This document shows, piece after piece, positions 34,350 to 47,000 of a stretch of DNA of 64,000 bases; within the stretch, counting starts at the first letter, position 1, and each line of letters starts with the position of its first letter. The stretch lies in NCBI GenBank assembly GCA_959347315.1, contig OY365811.1:28456833-28520832 (forward strand), given 5' to 3'. The DNA is from Bimastos eiseni. Lineage: Eukaryota > Annelida > Clitellata > Crassiclitellata > Lumbricidae. Below the pieces are notes generated by a model, which ran no database searches, was not told the origin of the DNA, and saw nothing but the letters and a program-made list of their open reading frames with translations. Position numbers and translations under genes: made by a program.

Positions 34350-36807
34350 GTCAGGTAAGACGCACAGAGGCACAGTGCAGTACGCCTGTCAATCGATTCT
34401 CTGTCAATCAATGCTAATTCTGCAATCAAGGGATGTCTGTTGTTTATAGTACGGTGAGAGAAATCCAACGATATAAACAGACTTGATAATAAAACTCGAA
34501 ATTTCTTGAATTTCTTCCCTCAACGTCTTCTGACAGCTATAGCTATGTAATTCACCAACCCGTGATTGGTTCAGGGACTTCAGGCACGTCTAGAACTTAG
34601 GTCAAATTCGCAAGCGTATGATGAGGATGACGACGATGATGACGACGACGACGACGATGATGATGAAGGCACTTGTATAGTTATATCGGCAAAATTCTTC
34701 CAAGGCGACTGATTTGAGCCACCTAACAAGGAACTTCCTCCTACTGGAATTAAGCAGCGAGATCACTTTGCAAAGTATCTGTGATATAATATCGTGTTTT
34801 AATGTCTTCTTTTTTTGGTTATCCGAGTTTCTTTCTTTTCAACGAAGCACTAGCAAACGCAGAGCGCTCTATATGGCAAACATAATATTAAAAAAACTAA
34901 CATGATGTAAGTAAACAAAAACTAAAAAATGAAGTATATAACTATATGCAGATTTCCTTTAGCTTGGTGTAACCCTTTTTCATCATCCCGTAGGCCTACA
35001 TTAACATCACTTGGTCTTACTCTTGACTTTTGCCCTCTATTATAAATTTGTAATTTTTAGGAGAGATTTCTTCACATTGTGTGACAAAACTACTTTCTCT
35101 GACATCTTCCATTATTTCTATTGGGATTTTTAGACCGTACACCATCTGTGTTTTCGTCTCACTTGTCTAATAATCTATACAGCTGTAATGTAAATTTATT
35201 GTAATGGAGATGCAATGTAAATCTCCCTCAAATGTAACGTAATGTAAATCTTCTAGCCTTAAAAGTTTCTCAGTGCCACACAGAAACAACGACAGGGAAT
35301 TCTTTCTATAAATTGGCGCTATATCATATAAATTCCGTGATGTCTTTGGTCCAATTTAAGAGCCAGTTCAGAATGTGGGAGGCCAAGTCGAAGAGACAGC
35401 ATGTTGTTCCTGTAGTAATTGGAAATGACGTGGACGCAGGACAAGGATCTCCATTTCTGTCTCTTAGGGCTGACCTTTTGGATTTGACCTGATTTCGGAT
35501 TTGTCTTGGAGCGCCGTCGGTTGATGCCCTGGGCATTATTATGGCGGCGCTATAGAAGTTTATTAGTCACAATCATACATGTAGATGTATAGCTTGAAGA
35601 GTTCGGTTTTTCAGACACAAGTGAAAAGCTGCAGGATAGAGAGCAAGGGGAGATATGAGATTGACAGACGAGAGAGAGAGAGAGGACGATATAAAAGATA
35701 TTATCTGGCTAGCTGTATGGAGTATAGCCGGCTTATGTGAGAGAGTTGAAAGGGTTGAAGGTCGTACGACACAACTTTGGTAACGGATGCGTCGTTGGAC
35801 TTTGAAGGGCAATCAAGTTATTTAATAACAGAAGTTTTGATGGTTTTCCGCGTTTGCCATGTGACCTCCCTTATTGAAATCCTGGACGAGTTCATGACGA
35901 CCATCGTTGTGACATAAAAATAAATGTAAACATGATTTTTTCTTGAGGTCGGCTTATGGTGAATATAATCCGTTGGGAACTAAAAACATTCTGCAAAAAT
36001 GAATTGTCTAGACTGATTGAATCTCTTCAGGTTCCGGCCAGACCCGCCGAGGGGGGAGGAGACATAAGCAAATGACAAGAGTCATACGATTTTTATGGAC
36101 CAGGGCCCACAATTGACTTACGATTTGCTGCGGCTAACTCCGGAAAAGTTGCTTTTGAAGAGATTGTTTAAATGCCCGTCACTGCTTTGTCCATAGTATA
36201 TGGGCCCTTAATTTCAGTCGCTCCTTCTTGTTTCGACAGGGAGAGGTTGTTGCGAAAGGCGACAAACAACTATTTAATAAATTTTAATTTTTTATGTTAT
36301 TTTCGTTCTAGTTATTATTAATTTATTGGTTTTGTTATCTTTGACTCCATGGCTATTGCTGTTATTGTTGGTGGTGGTATTGTTTTGGTAATGCTATTGT
36401 TATCGTTTGGTGTTATAGTCATCATCATTATCAGCATATACTCATCATCTTCATTTATATACTATTAAAAATTGTGGACAGTGTGTTTTGAGCAAGATCA
36501 TTAAGATGAAAGTAAGGCCTTATTATAAAGCCTACAAATCATTAATTAAAATGTCAATATTGGTTTCATAGTAAAAATGCTGGTGTTAAGAGTCTGTGTT
36601 TTTATTCATTTACTTATGAATTTAATTTCGTCTTCACATTATTTTAACACAAATGCTATTGTAAATACCGTTTTCCACAGAATCAACTACATAGGCCTCA
36701 CTCATCGCTTCCCGCCTATATATATACATATATATATATATGTGTATATATAGGCTATGTGTATACATATATATATTTATGTATATATATATAGGCTATG
36801 TGTTTGT

Positions 36808-36854
<47 letters not shown>

Positions 36855-38410
36855 CCTGACATGATTAAATTCAGTCGTGAAAGCAATGACCGAGTAGCCT
36901 TTCGCAATGAATATTAAGCCTTCAACAAACCCTTCCAAATGATACAACTGTCTTGACAGCGGATAAGTGTCTCGTCTACGGGTACGGGATCTCCTCGTAT
37001 TTATATATCAAAAACCTAAGCCTAAGTCAGGCTTATTGGCGAATCTATAACAGATATATAGCCTAATCGCAATTTGCTATTCGGATAAGCATGAAAATGT
37101 GTGTAGCGAGGTGAGCAGGGTTGATTTTTAAAAACCAAAGCATGTATTTAGGTGTTGGATCTCATCCGTTGGGTGGTGGATCTCATGGTTGAAGTGGTGG
37201 ATCTCAAATCCGAGGTTCCGGATCTCAGATCCTGCGAGATCAGGCTGAATTTTTGATGTCACGATTTGAAACATTAGAGTTCGCTAGATGGCAGCTCTGA
37301 AACGACCGAATGCTGTTGCTGTTGATTGCGATGATGACGACGACGCAGAATTTGATATTGATAATAATAGCAATAAAAAGTTTATTTAGTACAATAACAC
37401 CACTGAAAATAACAATAAGGACAATTATAGAAATAACGACAAGGGAAACGATAATGGTAATAGTGACATAAATAATTATAATAATAATAATAATAGACAT
37501 ACCTATAGGTCTACATTCATGTAGGCCTATCATTCTGACAACTGAAAAATGGATGTTAGCAATCACCCATTTTTAGCATTGATCTAATTGAAAGATACTT
37601 TATTACCACTATGAACGTTTCGTTACGTTTGTCACTATAAGTGAGCTAAATCTTCTAACATGTTTTTTAATCAAACTGAATTTAATCTGACCAGTTTTGA
37701 TGGATATAATCCGCAATTGACAAAACAACTAAGTAAATGCCTCAATGTGGCTTTCTTGTACTGTCTCTTGTTGTTCATTTGATCGTTACTTTGTATTTTT
37801 CTGTCAAAATCTCGATCTCTTTTTGATGTACATGCAATTAAGATAACTACTAATAGAACAATTTAAAATTAAAGAAGAAAATTGGCATGGGTTACGCCAG
37901 ACCACGAACTTTTGTTAAAGCATCGAAGCAGCGACCTGGCGAATATAATAGAAACTAGGCCTGATGCATCCGCCAGATGTGTGCCGACCACGAGGGTTTT
38001 ACTTATTGCCCCATTTCTCTTTGTCTCCTATTGTGTTCTCATCTCCATGTCTTTATTAGCGAAATCTTGTCTCACATTTTCAACCCATATTCCTCTCCTT
38101 TGTGTCCCCTCTATGTAACAATATAAATACCTTTATTTCTGGAAATCTCTTATTCCATCATTCAGGTTTATGACACACCAAAACACGTGAGCATTCTTTT
38201 TCTGATCCCGTCAAATCTGATTCAATGATCCTGACAACAGGGTTTCGCCCTATTCTGACCTCATTACGAATCCTGTCTCGTCCGGTCCTCCCAGCTGTTC
38301 TTCAAACAGTTTCATTTCCACTGGAATCACCCATTTTGCTTCCTTTCTTAGGCAACACCATCATTCACAACCATGATGCGGCAGTACTATAGACCCCCGT
38401 ACAGTTTTAT
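34350..38410. other. No recognisable gene
   Basis: Unique AT-rich sequence with a GAC/GAT run at 34618-34670 and a long TA array at 36715-36855. The minus-strand short frames have no conserved motif. TAGGCCTA palindromes occur near 34992 and 37525. Confidence 0.5.
36715..36855. repeat. TA microsatellite cluster
   Basis: Alternating TATATACATATA and TATAGGCTATGTG segments end in a pure (TA) run at about 36811-36852. Confidence 0.88.
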
Positions 38411-38414
38411 TTTG

Positions 38415-38418
<4 letters not shown>

Positions 38419-38505
<87 letters not shown>
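38419..38505. repeat. CT dinucleotide microsatellite
   Basis: About 43 uninterrupted CT units, the purest dinucleotide array in the window. Confidence 0.95.
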
Positions 38506-38506
<1 letters not shown>

Positions 38507-38765
38507 AAGATAGGAACGTTCGCAGGCGTAAACAATTTTTTTGACCAATACGTCAACATGAACGACTGCGCATTACCAGCTTATTAAAACTGTATTTGTG
38601 TGGAAATTGCCTGTAACTACCAGAAGTGACTAAATTCGTGAATAAGCTGGTGCCACGCTGTAGACTTGTTGTGAGAACAAACCAATCCCAGCCAATAAAT
38701 GGTAAGCCTATCCGTATTATACACACTGCGCGACAAGACACCCATTCAAACAAGCCAGGAACATA

Positions 38766-39463
38766 GAGAGAGATAATAGACAGTGGCGTAGCGAGGGCTG
38801 GCGAGAGACAAGCGCCCCAGGCGGCCCTTGTCCTAGGGGCGGCATTTTTCGCCCAAAAAATAAATGAATTTTTTTGTTTGAAGACCTATAAGTTGCATTC
38901 TTCAAGATTCTTGTTGCTCTTGTTGCTCTAAACATTCCACCCCATTTTATAAACGTAAGATGTGAGAAAAAAATATTATTAACACTACATGGGGCACATA
39001 AAATGTTTTTTGCCAAAATATAGTCCATAGATGATTCTGGCATAGGAAAATTAGTTGGGACTGATCGGGAGATTCAATGAGGTGTTAAGATTATTGAATA
39101 TCGTTGTTGGAATTGGAATTAGCCTCAACCCAGTTTTTAATAATTAATTAGAGATTTCTTTTTGTACCATCATGAAGTTTTATTCACGAGACAGGGTTAA
39201 CGCTAGCCCCCGCATTAAATATGGCCTATAGCCAACTATAGCGGGTTATTTCGCTATTCATGAGACGGTATTAGCCCTCTAGTCGGGATATAAGTCTAAT
39301 CTCACTTAGAGTTAGGTTTACGTCCGCTAATACTAACTTATAGGCCTTCAACAATAAGTTTTCATTTATTTTTTGGAACAAAAATGCCGCCCCTAGGACA
39401 AGGGCCGCCTGGGGCGTTCGTCCCTCGCCCGCCCTCGCTACGCCACTGTCTGTTATCTCTCTC
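38766..39463. mobile_element. Non-autonomous DNA element with terminal inverted repeats of about 110 bp
   Basis: The arms at about 38766-38870 and 39360-39463 are inverse copies at roughly 90% identity. Shared landmarks, read inward, are GAGAGAGATAA, CAGTGGCGTAGCGAGGGC, GCCCCAGGCGGCCCTTGTCC, TAGGGGCGGCATTTTT and AAAAAATAAATGAA. The arms extend outside the usual CAGTGGCG start by about 15 bp, so either the element starts at GAGAGAGA or it inserted into an inverted-repeat site. No transposase frame and no clear target duplication were seen. Confidence 0.7.
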
Positions 39464-41794
39464 GGTCTAGTTTCTATCACCTGCAAGTCTTCTGAAATCA
39501 TGATTTTTGGAAAATATCTCTTTCCATTGCATGGAAAACAGTATAGGAGGATCGTTTCGTTTTCCCAATAACCTTCGTTGTTTATTGTCTTTCTATAGGT
39601 GTCAACGGATTTGTTGGCGTCAATGTTTCTGCATACAGACGGATGAGATGTAACTTTTGCATGGGTAGCAATATGACTGTGTTAGCAGAGGTGGTGTGCA
39701 TGTGTGTTAATGTTTTCAAAAGTAAGCGACCTCATGGGGCATAAAATCGAATAAAACCCCTTATTTAAAGCTCTATGTTCCTGGTTTGTTTAAATGGGTG
39801 TCTTGTGCTGTGTAAAACCCCTTTAGCTCGTGTATTATAAGGTGGGCAACTGTGGTGTGGCTTAAAACCCTACAAGCTCCTATAGCTATTGGTTCTAGTA
39901 GCATAAAACAACATCTGTAGGTCTAAGGGAATTTTGAAGTATTATAGTAATTTCGATTGCAAAAACAATCAAAGGATTTGATGTAACTCAATGTTTAGGC
40001 CTATTTGTACAAAATATCCACTATTATTTGAATTGTTTTGTTATTCAATATAAAATTACAGCCGCTTTATAAAATTGTAGAGGATGTAGTCGGCAGCAAT
40101 TCACATCTCCTTTGGTTGAAGGCGCTTGCCTGATCTTCATTGTCTTCCTTTCGTTGAAGAACACTAAAAAAAAATTAAGTTAGTCAAATGACACATGCCT
40201 TTTGTTGCAAACTAATCTAGTAGGCACAGACCATTTGTGCTCTAGCGTGGAAGAAACACATGCATTCTGTAGAATTTCCGTTTCTTCCTGATTCTCTCTG
40301 TCACCTCGATCCTCTGCCGAACAGTAAGAAATAAACTGGCGACCAACTTAAAGACCGTCTCACCTTACAATATGGCCAACAGTGACCACGGTTACACCTA
40401 TCTTAGCAGTACATGTATAATGAATACAAAGAGGCAAACCGAGACTGTGACACAGACAGACAGGCAGGCAGGCAGACAGACAGACAGATAATGAATGAAC
40501 GAGATACGCCTATACTTTTCGAGAGAGAAAGTGAGAGGATGAGAGCATGCAGGCAAGATTGACATAGAGAGATAAAAAGAGAGACAGACAGACAGAAAAA
40601 TACAGATGGGTATTTTTCACAACAGCGCTCAAATTTGAAAAATGTTGGTCTTTTGCTTTGGCCGGCCTACACAAAAGGCAAAATTCAATTTTTTAATACT
40701 CATGTATGGTATACAAGACTTGAGAAAAGCTATTTTTATATTATACTAAGCCTATTTCTTTTATTATTATTGAAAAAATAGCTAAGTCCTAGTAATATAA
40801 AAAATTTAGTTTTTCTGTTCCTTGCTGATTTGATACATTACAGTGGTAGTTGAAGTGCTTAACAGATTTTTAATGATTTTTATATTTAACCTATATTTGG
40901 CTAATGTTCTATACGGGTTTTATTAACTTGTTAACTTAATAAGTAATTTAAAAAATGAATTTAACTTTTGTCCTAAATTTTCTTTCAAAACCGTTACTGA
41001 GTCTTGCCATCTGTGGAATAAATTGAGAACTCTCGATTTTTGAATTGACGTCTTCGAAAGCAGGGAACTATCCTACATTAATTTACCAGCAAGAGACCAA
41101 TTTATATGTTAGTTTGTGTTGACAATTTTCGGAAATTAATCAGATAAAATTATAGTATATTAAAGATCTACAGCTCCGTTGCCATAAATACTAAATTTTG
41201 CGTATATATATATATATATATATATCTATGTCTCAAAAATATGATACTATTGAAACTGACAGCATGACCACTATATAGACTGATTATTACTTTTATCTCA
41301 ATTTAACCGAGCAGCGTGATGGCTTTATTATGAAGATTCCACAACTCCGCTATTACAACGCCGATATTTGTCCAGAAGTAACGGTGTTGTAATTTTGAAA
41401 CGGTACATATATTTGTACATATAAAATATATATGTGTGTGTGTGCGTGTGTATGAAAGAAAGGGTCGTATTCGGACATGTTGGAGTCCAAGCAGCATGGC
41501 ACTTGTGTTCAAAATTTTTAACTCAGAGAGGACGTCAATCGACCAACAGCTGAGAACAGGAAAGAAAGAAACAGTAATTAGGCCTAAAGAAAAGAATCAG
41601 AAACGGTTTCTTTTGGAAAGTGTTAAGAGGACGTTTTTCTTTGAAATTTTGATTGGAATTTCTGTGTCTGTTTTGTCACTAGCATCATTCTGGCACCTGA
41701 ATGTAACCAATGAGTTCAAGATAAGATGCGATGGATAGTTGAACATGGTTTACCACTCCGTTACATTAAATAAATGAGATTGAGTATTATATAT
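39464..41794. other. No recognisable gene
   Basis: AT-rich unique sequence with CAGACAGG runs at 40455-40490 and a TA run at 41204-41225. No exon was supported on either strand. Confidence 0.5.
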
Positions 41795-42130
41795 TTAACT
41801 TATGCACAACGTACCGAGCCATTTAACCGCAAGCTCATTAGCAACATGCAATACGGGCAGGCCACCAGGAAAACGAGTTATTACGCAGTCATTTATGATG
41901 AAAGACAGTGTCTGAGGTTCGCCGCAGGACCATGATGGGTTGGTTGCCTGAGACCAACGAACCAGGTTTGCAGCACAACGACCCTGACCCGTTCTGAAGC
42001 GGTTCAACGCTGACCATAGGTGACGGGGAAGGTCATGGCCAGGGGCCGAGTCAGATGGTACAGCCACGAGGGAATGGTTCGCAACGTCAGTTACGGACCA
42101 CTCGGAGCTCCACGCTGAAAGAGCTGACAT
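41795..42130 (-). pseudogene. Jockey/CR1-like LINE reverse-transcriptase polyprotein, C-terminal fragment
   Basis: The frame reads DLPRHLWSALNRFRTGQGRC, then AANLVRWSQATNPSWSCGEP, then QTLSFIINDC and LAVKWLGTLCIS before a stop. This pattern (LNR.RTG.GRC..NL..W......C.CG..QT..HI...C) is the conserved carboxyl tail of many non-LTR retrotransposon polyproteins, including the C-x-C-G knuckle. Only the last 111 residues are present, without the polymerase, so it is a 5'-truncated copy. The uninterrupted frame suggests a fairly young insertion. Confidence 0.75.
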
Positions 42131-43140
42131 GTCCTCCGCTGGCGGGTTTGACTAATGAGATTAAATAAATGAGATTAGTTCATAGTACAAATAAAATAAT
42201 TTATCATTAGTAAAATTGGGGTTGCTGTATCATATTGCTACGCACACTTAATAATAATTAATTACTAATTATGAACAGTGACATTATTTTGAACTGTGTA
42301 TTTTTAAATAAAATAACGCAGTTGTAAATGTATGTAAATCAAAGTAACAGAGCTGTCTTTTATTAAAATTATCAAGGACCTGGAATGAAATTTTAGGCCA
42401 ACTATGTCAAATTTAAGCACTGCTGAATATTAAGTGTACGTGCTTCAACAGTTCCATAAAACTTATCTGTAAATTATGGACAGTGCATTTTTAAATAAAA
42501 TGCCGGAGTTGTAAATATGAGTAATTGAAAGTAACGGAGTTGTATTTTAATTAAACTATTAAAAAAACTAAAATGAAATTTTCGGCCAACTCTGCAAAGT
42601 TTAAGCACTGCTTGATATTAAGTTTGCTTCAGTAGTTTCATAAAAATATGTGTAAATTGAAGAAAAAAATTGCATCATCTTTTTTTATTCAATTATTTTT
42701 GTTCTTAATTTGAGCGCTGTTGTAAAAAAATACCCAGATAGAGAGAGAAAATACAAATACAGTACACTGTATAATCTCACCATTGAGTGATCTACGTAAA
42801 ATTTATGTCGGATTGCATCTCGACTGCCCTGTCTCAATCAAGGTCACCGCATCCGCCTCTTTCTCCGTTGGATTCGCCTGTCTTCTCTTCATCTCTTCCA
42901 CCATCAGACCGCCTCTCTCCATCCCCTCCGCCACTTTCACCGTCACACCACCCTCTCACCATCCCCCTCCGCCCCTTCCACCCTCTGACCACCTTCTCCT
43001 AATCCCCTCCGCGTCTTCTTTCCACCCTCAGACCACCCTCTCTCCATTCTCCTCCCCTCCTTCCACCAATCGACCACCCTCTTTCCTTCCCACTCCCCTC
43101 GACTCAACACAGAACAAAATAAATTCAAAATGATAATAAT
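42131..43140. other. No recognisable gene; duplicated AT-rich motif and C/T-rich tract
   Basis: A segment near 42290-42470 ('ttaaataaaat', 'cgcagttgtaaatgta', 'gaaattttaggccaact') is repeated near 42490-42660 with modest divergence. 42830-43110 is rich in CCCTC/CCACCCTC words. Confidence 0.5.
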
Positions 43141-43143
43141 ATT

Positions 43144-43227
43144 GGGTTTAGGGGTTTTTACACCGCTCCAGAGATCCCGCTGCCTTAACAATGGGCTTAC
43201 GGGTTTTTACACCGCTCCAGAGGCCCA
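43144..43227. repeat. Direct repeat of a 30-bp word, 53 bp apart
   Basis: 'gggtttttacaccgctccag' (with the preceding ggcttac/ggtttag) occurs at about 43149 and again at about 43202. Confidence 0.7.
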
Positions 43228-43276
43228 GCAGTAATACGAAACATACACTACAAAATATAATAATAATAAATACCGA

Positions 43277-43450
43277 GCCCCATCTCGCCTCATTCCACCC
43301 CATCTCGCCTCATTTTACCCCATCTCCCCTCATTCCACTCCATCTCCCCTCATTCCGACCCATCTCCCCTCCACCCCGTCTCCTCTCAATCCACCCCATT
43401 TCCCCTCCACCCCATCTCCTTTCAATCCACCCCATCTCGTCTCATTCGAC
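43277..43450. repeat. Minisatellite of about 20 bp, CATTCCACCCCATCTCCCCT
   Basis: About nine imperfect units with CGCCT, CCCCT, TCCT and TTTCAAT variants. Pro/His/Ser-rich plus frames are by-products. Confidence 0.75.
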
Positions 43451-44019
43451 CTCAAGGCACCTGATGAAACACAGCAAACAAACGGAGATTATTATTAAAA
43501 CACGTTATGACAGATCCATGTCAAGCAACCTAATGAGTAGAATAAACTCCAAGATCCCTCTGTTGGAGCGGACCTCATTTGTTGGCACCGAACCCACAAA
43601 CATCAAGAAGCTTATGTCCCAGCGTTAGGCCCTCAGGTCAAGCAGATCAACGATCGCTGCAGGGCTCATCTGTGCCTGAAACTATGCAGGTGCCGCGCTT
43701 CCGTCCATCAACTCGAGCCCACAGAGTCAATCATCTCATGTCTCAGATCTAAGATCTCTTGGAACACTCGACCGCTGTAAGTACGACGTACGTGCCTTGT
43801 CATTTTATTCTGCTAACACTTTCAGAATAATTATCTTAAAATGCAGTTAAGCATTAATACCAATCAAATAGTTATACCCGCAGGGGCAGATGGAGTAAGA
43901 TAAGACATGGTAATTGAAGTACTCAACGGATAATAAGGGTAACCAAAATGTAAGACAAGTAAATGCTTCTTACTTCATCTCTGCCACCTTTTCAGCATGT
44001 AGTTGTTTGTTGTGAAAGC

Positions 44020-47000
44020 CAGCTACTGTTCTACACGGACTGTGATGTGGTGATAGTTGCTCGAGTGAAGTTCTGATATTTTCTTGTTCGAAGTTTCTTC
44101 TAATTCAATATGTTTGACTGCAATTTCTTCTTTGCTTTTCTCAATTTCATCAATCTTACTCTTGCTCTCGTGGATGACGTTCCGTTTTCCTCGACTTTTT
44201 TCCTCCGCTCCGAAGAACTTCTCTTTATTTGCAATCATTTCATTACGAATCTTGACATCGTCATGCAACCAGGTAATTGTTTTTCCAAGGCACTGAATCT
44301 TCTAACGACAATCTTCTGCCTCTGCTAAGGTGTCTGTGAATTCCATATCATTTTCAAGCAAGGATGCTTCACTAATTCAAACCTAATCTTCCACATCCTT
44401 CATATTTATTTCAAGGTGTTGAGCTGTGTCCTGAACCTACTTCTAGGTAAAGTTTCAAGTAAAACCTTTTCTTTCTGCATTTCTATAACCTGATTGCCAT
44501 TCTCAGCAGATAAGTTAGCAACCTTTTCAATCTTCCAATGGTATTTGCTGATTCGTCCTGCATATTGCATTCCTCGATCAGTTCCAACTCCATTTCTGCA
44601 AATCTTTTTCTAAGCTGGTGCTCCTCTTTCACCAGCCTGTCCTCAAATTCCCTCCTTAATGACAGGCTTTACTTCAAAGCTTTTGTTATCGGCTTTCAAT
44701 TGTGACAAAAATCCTCTAGCTCCCTTGTTTCTGATTCAATTCTGCTTTTGGATTACTGAAAGTGACAATTCTTTCTTCCTTTTCAGTGTTAAACACCAGT
44801 ACAGCTTGTTCAACTCTTACACCGTGCTCATTTTGCACAGCAGCTCTTTTTCTAGTTCTTGGAATTTAGTTTTCAATTTCAGCTCAAAAGCAAATGCTTT
44901 AGCAAGTTCTTCAGTTTTCTGCTGGATCTGGTCTTCAATTTTAGCTTTATAGCTGTCTGATTTTGACAACTCATCTCCAAGTCGTGTAACCTGCTCAACA
45001 AATCTCACCTCGAACTTTTCAAAGGTAGCATTACCGACTTGTTTCTGTGAAGTAACCAAGGTGAGCTGGTCGATCCCCTCAACACCAAACTCTCATTAAT
45101 GTTATGCTCCTTACTGGCGAGAGCTTCCTCCAAGAACTTGATCCTCCTGCTCAGTATAACTGGCACCAATGACTACAGTAGTTCCTATCCCAATGGCCAA
45201 TGCTAATTGCTCATCGAATGCACTGCCATATGGCTGCACCAATGAACCAGCTTCAGTCATGTGCAAAAGAGATTTAAAGCTTTCTAAACCTGACAACAAC
45301 TGCAGTCTTGTCAGCTAATGTAGTCTCAGTTTCAACCTTAGCCTTACCTTCAGTCTTCGTATGAGTTTCCACTGTTACCGGGTCTATGCAAGCAGTCACA
45401 TGAGTTTCACAAGTATTCCAATTCACAGCTGTAGCTTGACTTTCAATGGATGTCTGGTCAACATTTGTAACTTGACTACCAACTGTATTCTGATCCACTG
45501 GCTGGCTTCCACTAATGCTTCGATCTATGACTAACTGATGGCCTTCACTTTTAGCTTGAATTTCCACCATAATGTTAGATATTCCAGCAATCCGATTTTC
45601 TCTAGACGTTAGACCTTTGCCCGTAGTCTGACTTTCAGCAGAAACTTGCCCTTCACATGTAGTTTGACTTTCATTTGTAGTTTTGCTGCCTGCTTTAGTG
45701 CAACTATAAGCAGTAGTTTATCCCTCATTTTATAATGACCACCGGCTTGGATATCAGCTGCAGTCTGGTTTTCACCTGTAGTTTGACCTGCTTTGGCTTT
45801 CAAATCTACAGCTGTCATTTGACTTTCAGCTTTGAACAGGTTTTAAGTTTGCTGTTCAGCTGTATAACGAGATAAACTAGAAGTCTGGGTTCCAACTGTA
45901 GTCAGACCTTTATTTGTAGTCTGGCTTTCTATGTAGCCTGATCTGCAAGTTCTGTAGTTTGACCTTCACTTAAAACTTGGCCTTCAACTGTAATCAGACT
46001 CATGGTTCTAGTCTGACTATCACTTGCAGTGTGAGTCAGAGTGTTAGCATGGAATTTACATACATTATTCACTTCGCTCAAAGCTTGGTCTTCACCTGAA
46101 GTTTGGTTTGGCATTGTTCTTATTCTATCAGTGCAAGTCACTGCAAGAGAATACTTTCAGCAGTCAATAGACTCTGGTCTGCAAACTGTCTTCAACTGAA
46201 AAATAGTTTTCTGACAATCCTGATACTGTTCAATCAATCTTGTTATTTCAGCTTTCAACTACTGCACATCTTTATTCCATAACACTCATTCCTCAATTGC
46301 TCTAATGTCGTCATATCTTTGAATTTCAAACATACCCTGATTTAAACTAAAAGCGTGATTTACAGCCGGAGTCTCATCTAATCCTGAACTCTGGTTTTCA
46401 CTAGTAGTCTGGGTTTTGATTACAATAGCTTGGTCTGTACTAACAGTTTCACTTCCAGTTGTGAAATGGATCACTATTGCAGTCTGGTTTCCTCTAGTGA
46501 CATTGTCAATGCTTACAGTCAGGCTCGTAGCATGATGCAAAGATGTACCCTGATTTTTCATTTGCGACATGGTCAGTGATCGCTGGACTTTCAGATGTAC
46601 CATGATCAACAATTGTAGTCTGACTTTCAGTTGTAGCATTATCTCCAAATGTAGTCTGGTTTTCAGTTTCAGCATAGTCATCAAATTATTGTAGTTTGAC
46701 TTTCAGCTGTAGCCTGATCTACTGTTGTAGTCTGACATTCAGTAGTAGCATGGTCTACAAATGTAGCCTGACTTTCAGCATGGTCATCAATTATCGTAGT
46801 CTGACTTTCAGCTGTAGCCTGATCAACCGTTGTAGTCTTGATTTCAGTAGTAGCATGGTCTACAAATGTAGTCTGGTATTCAATCATGGCATGATCAACA
46901 GTTGTTTACCTGGCTTACAGTCCAAGCATAATCTACAATTACAGTCTGGCTCTCAGTTGTAGCACCGTCTACAACTACAGACTGGCATTCACTTGGTGTC

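Noticed and set aside
33625..34449. 274-residue Leu/Phe/Ser plus frame resembling a membrane protein
   Set aside because: It is the translation of a polypyrimidine tract.
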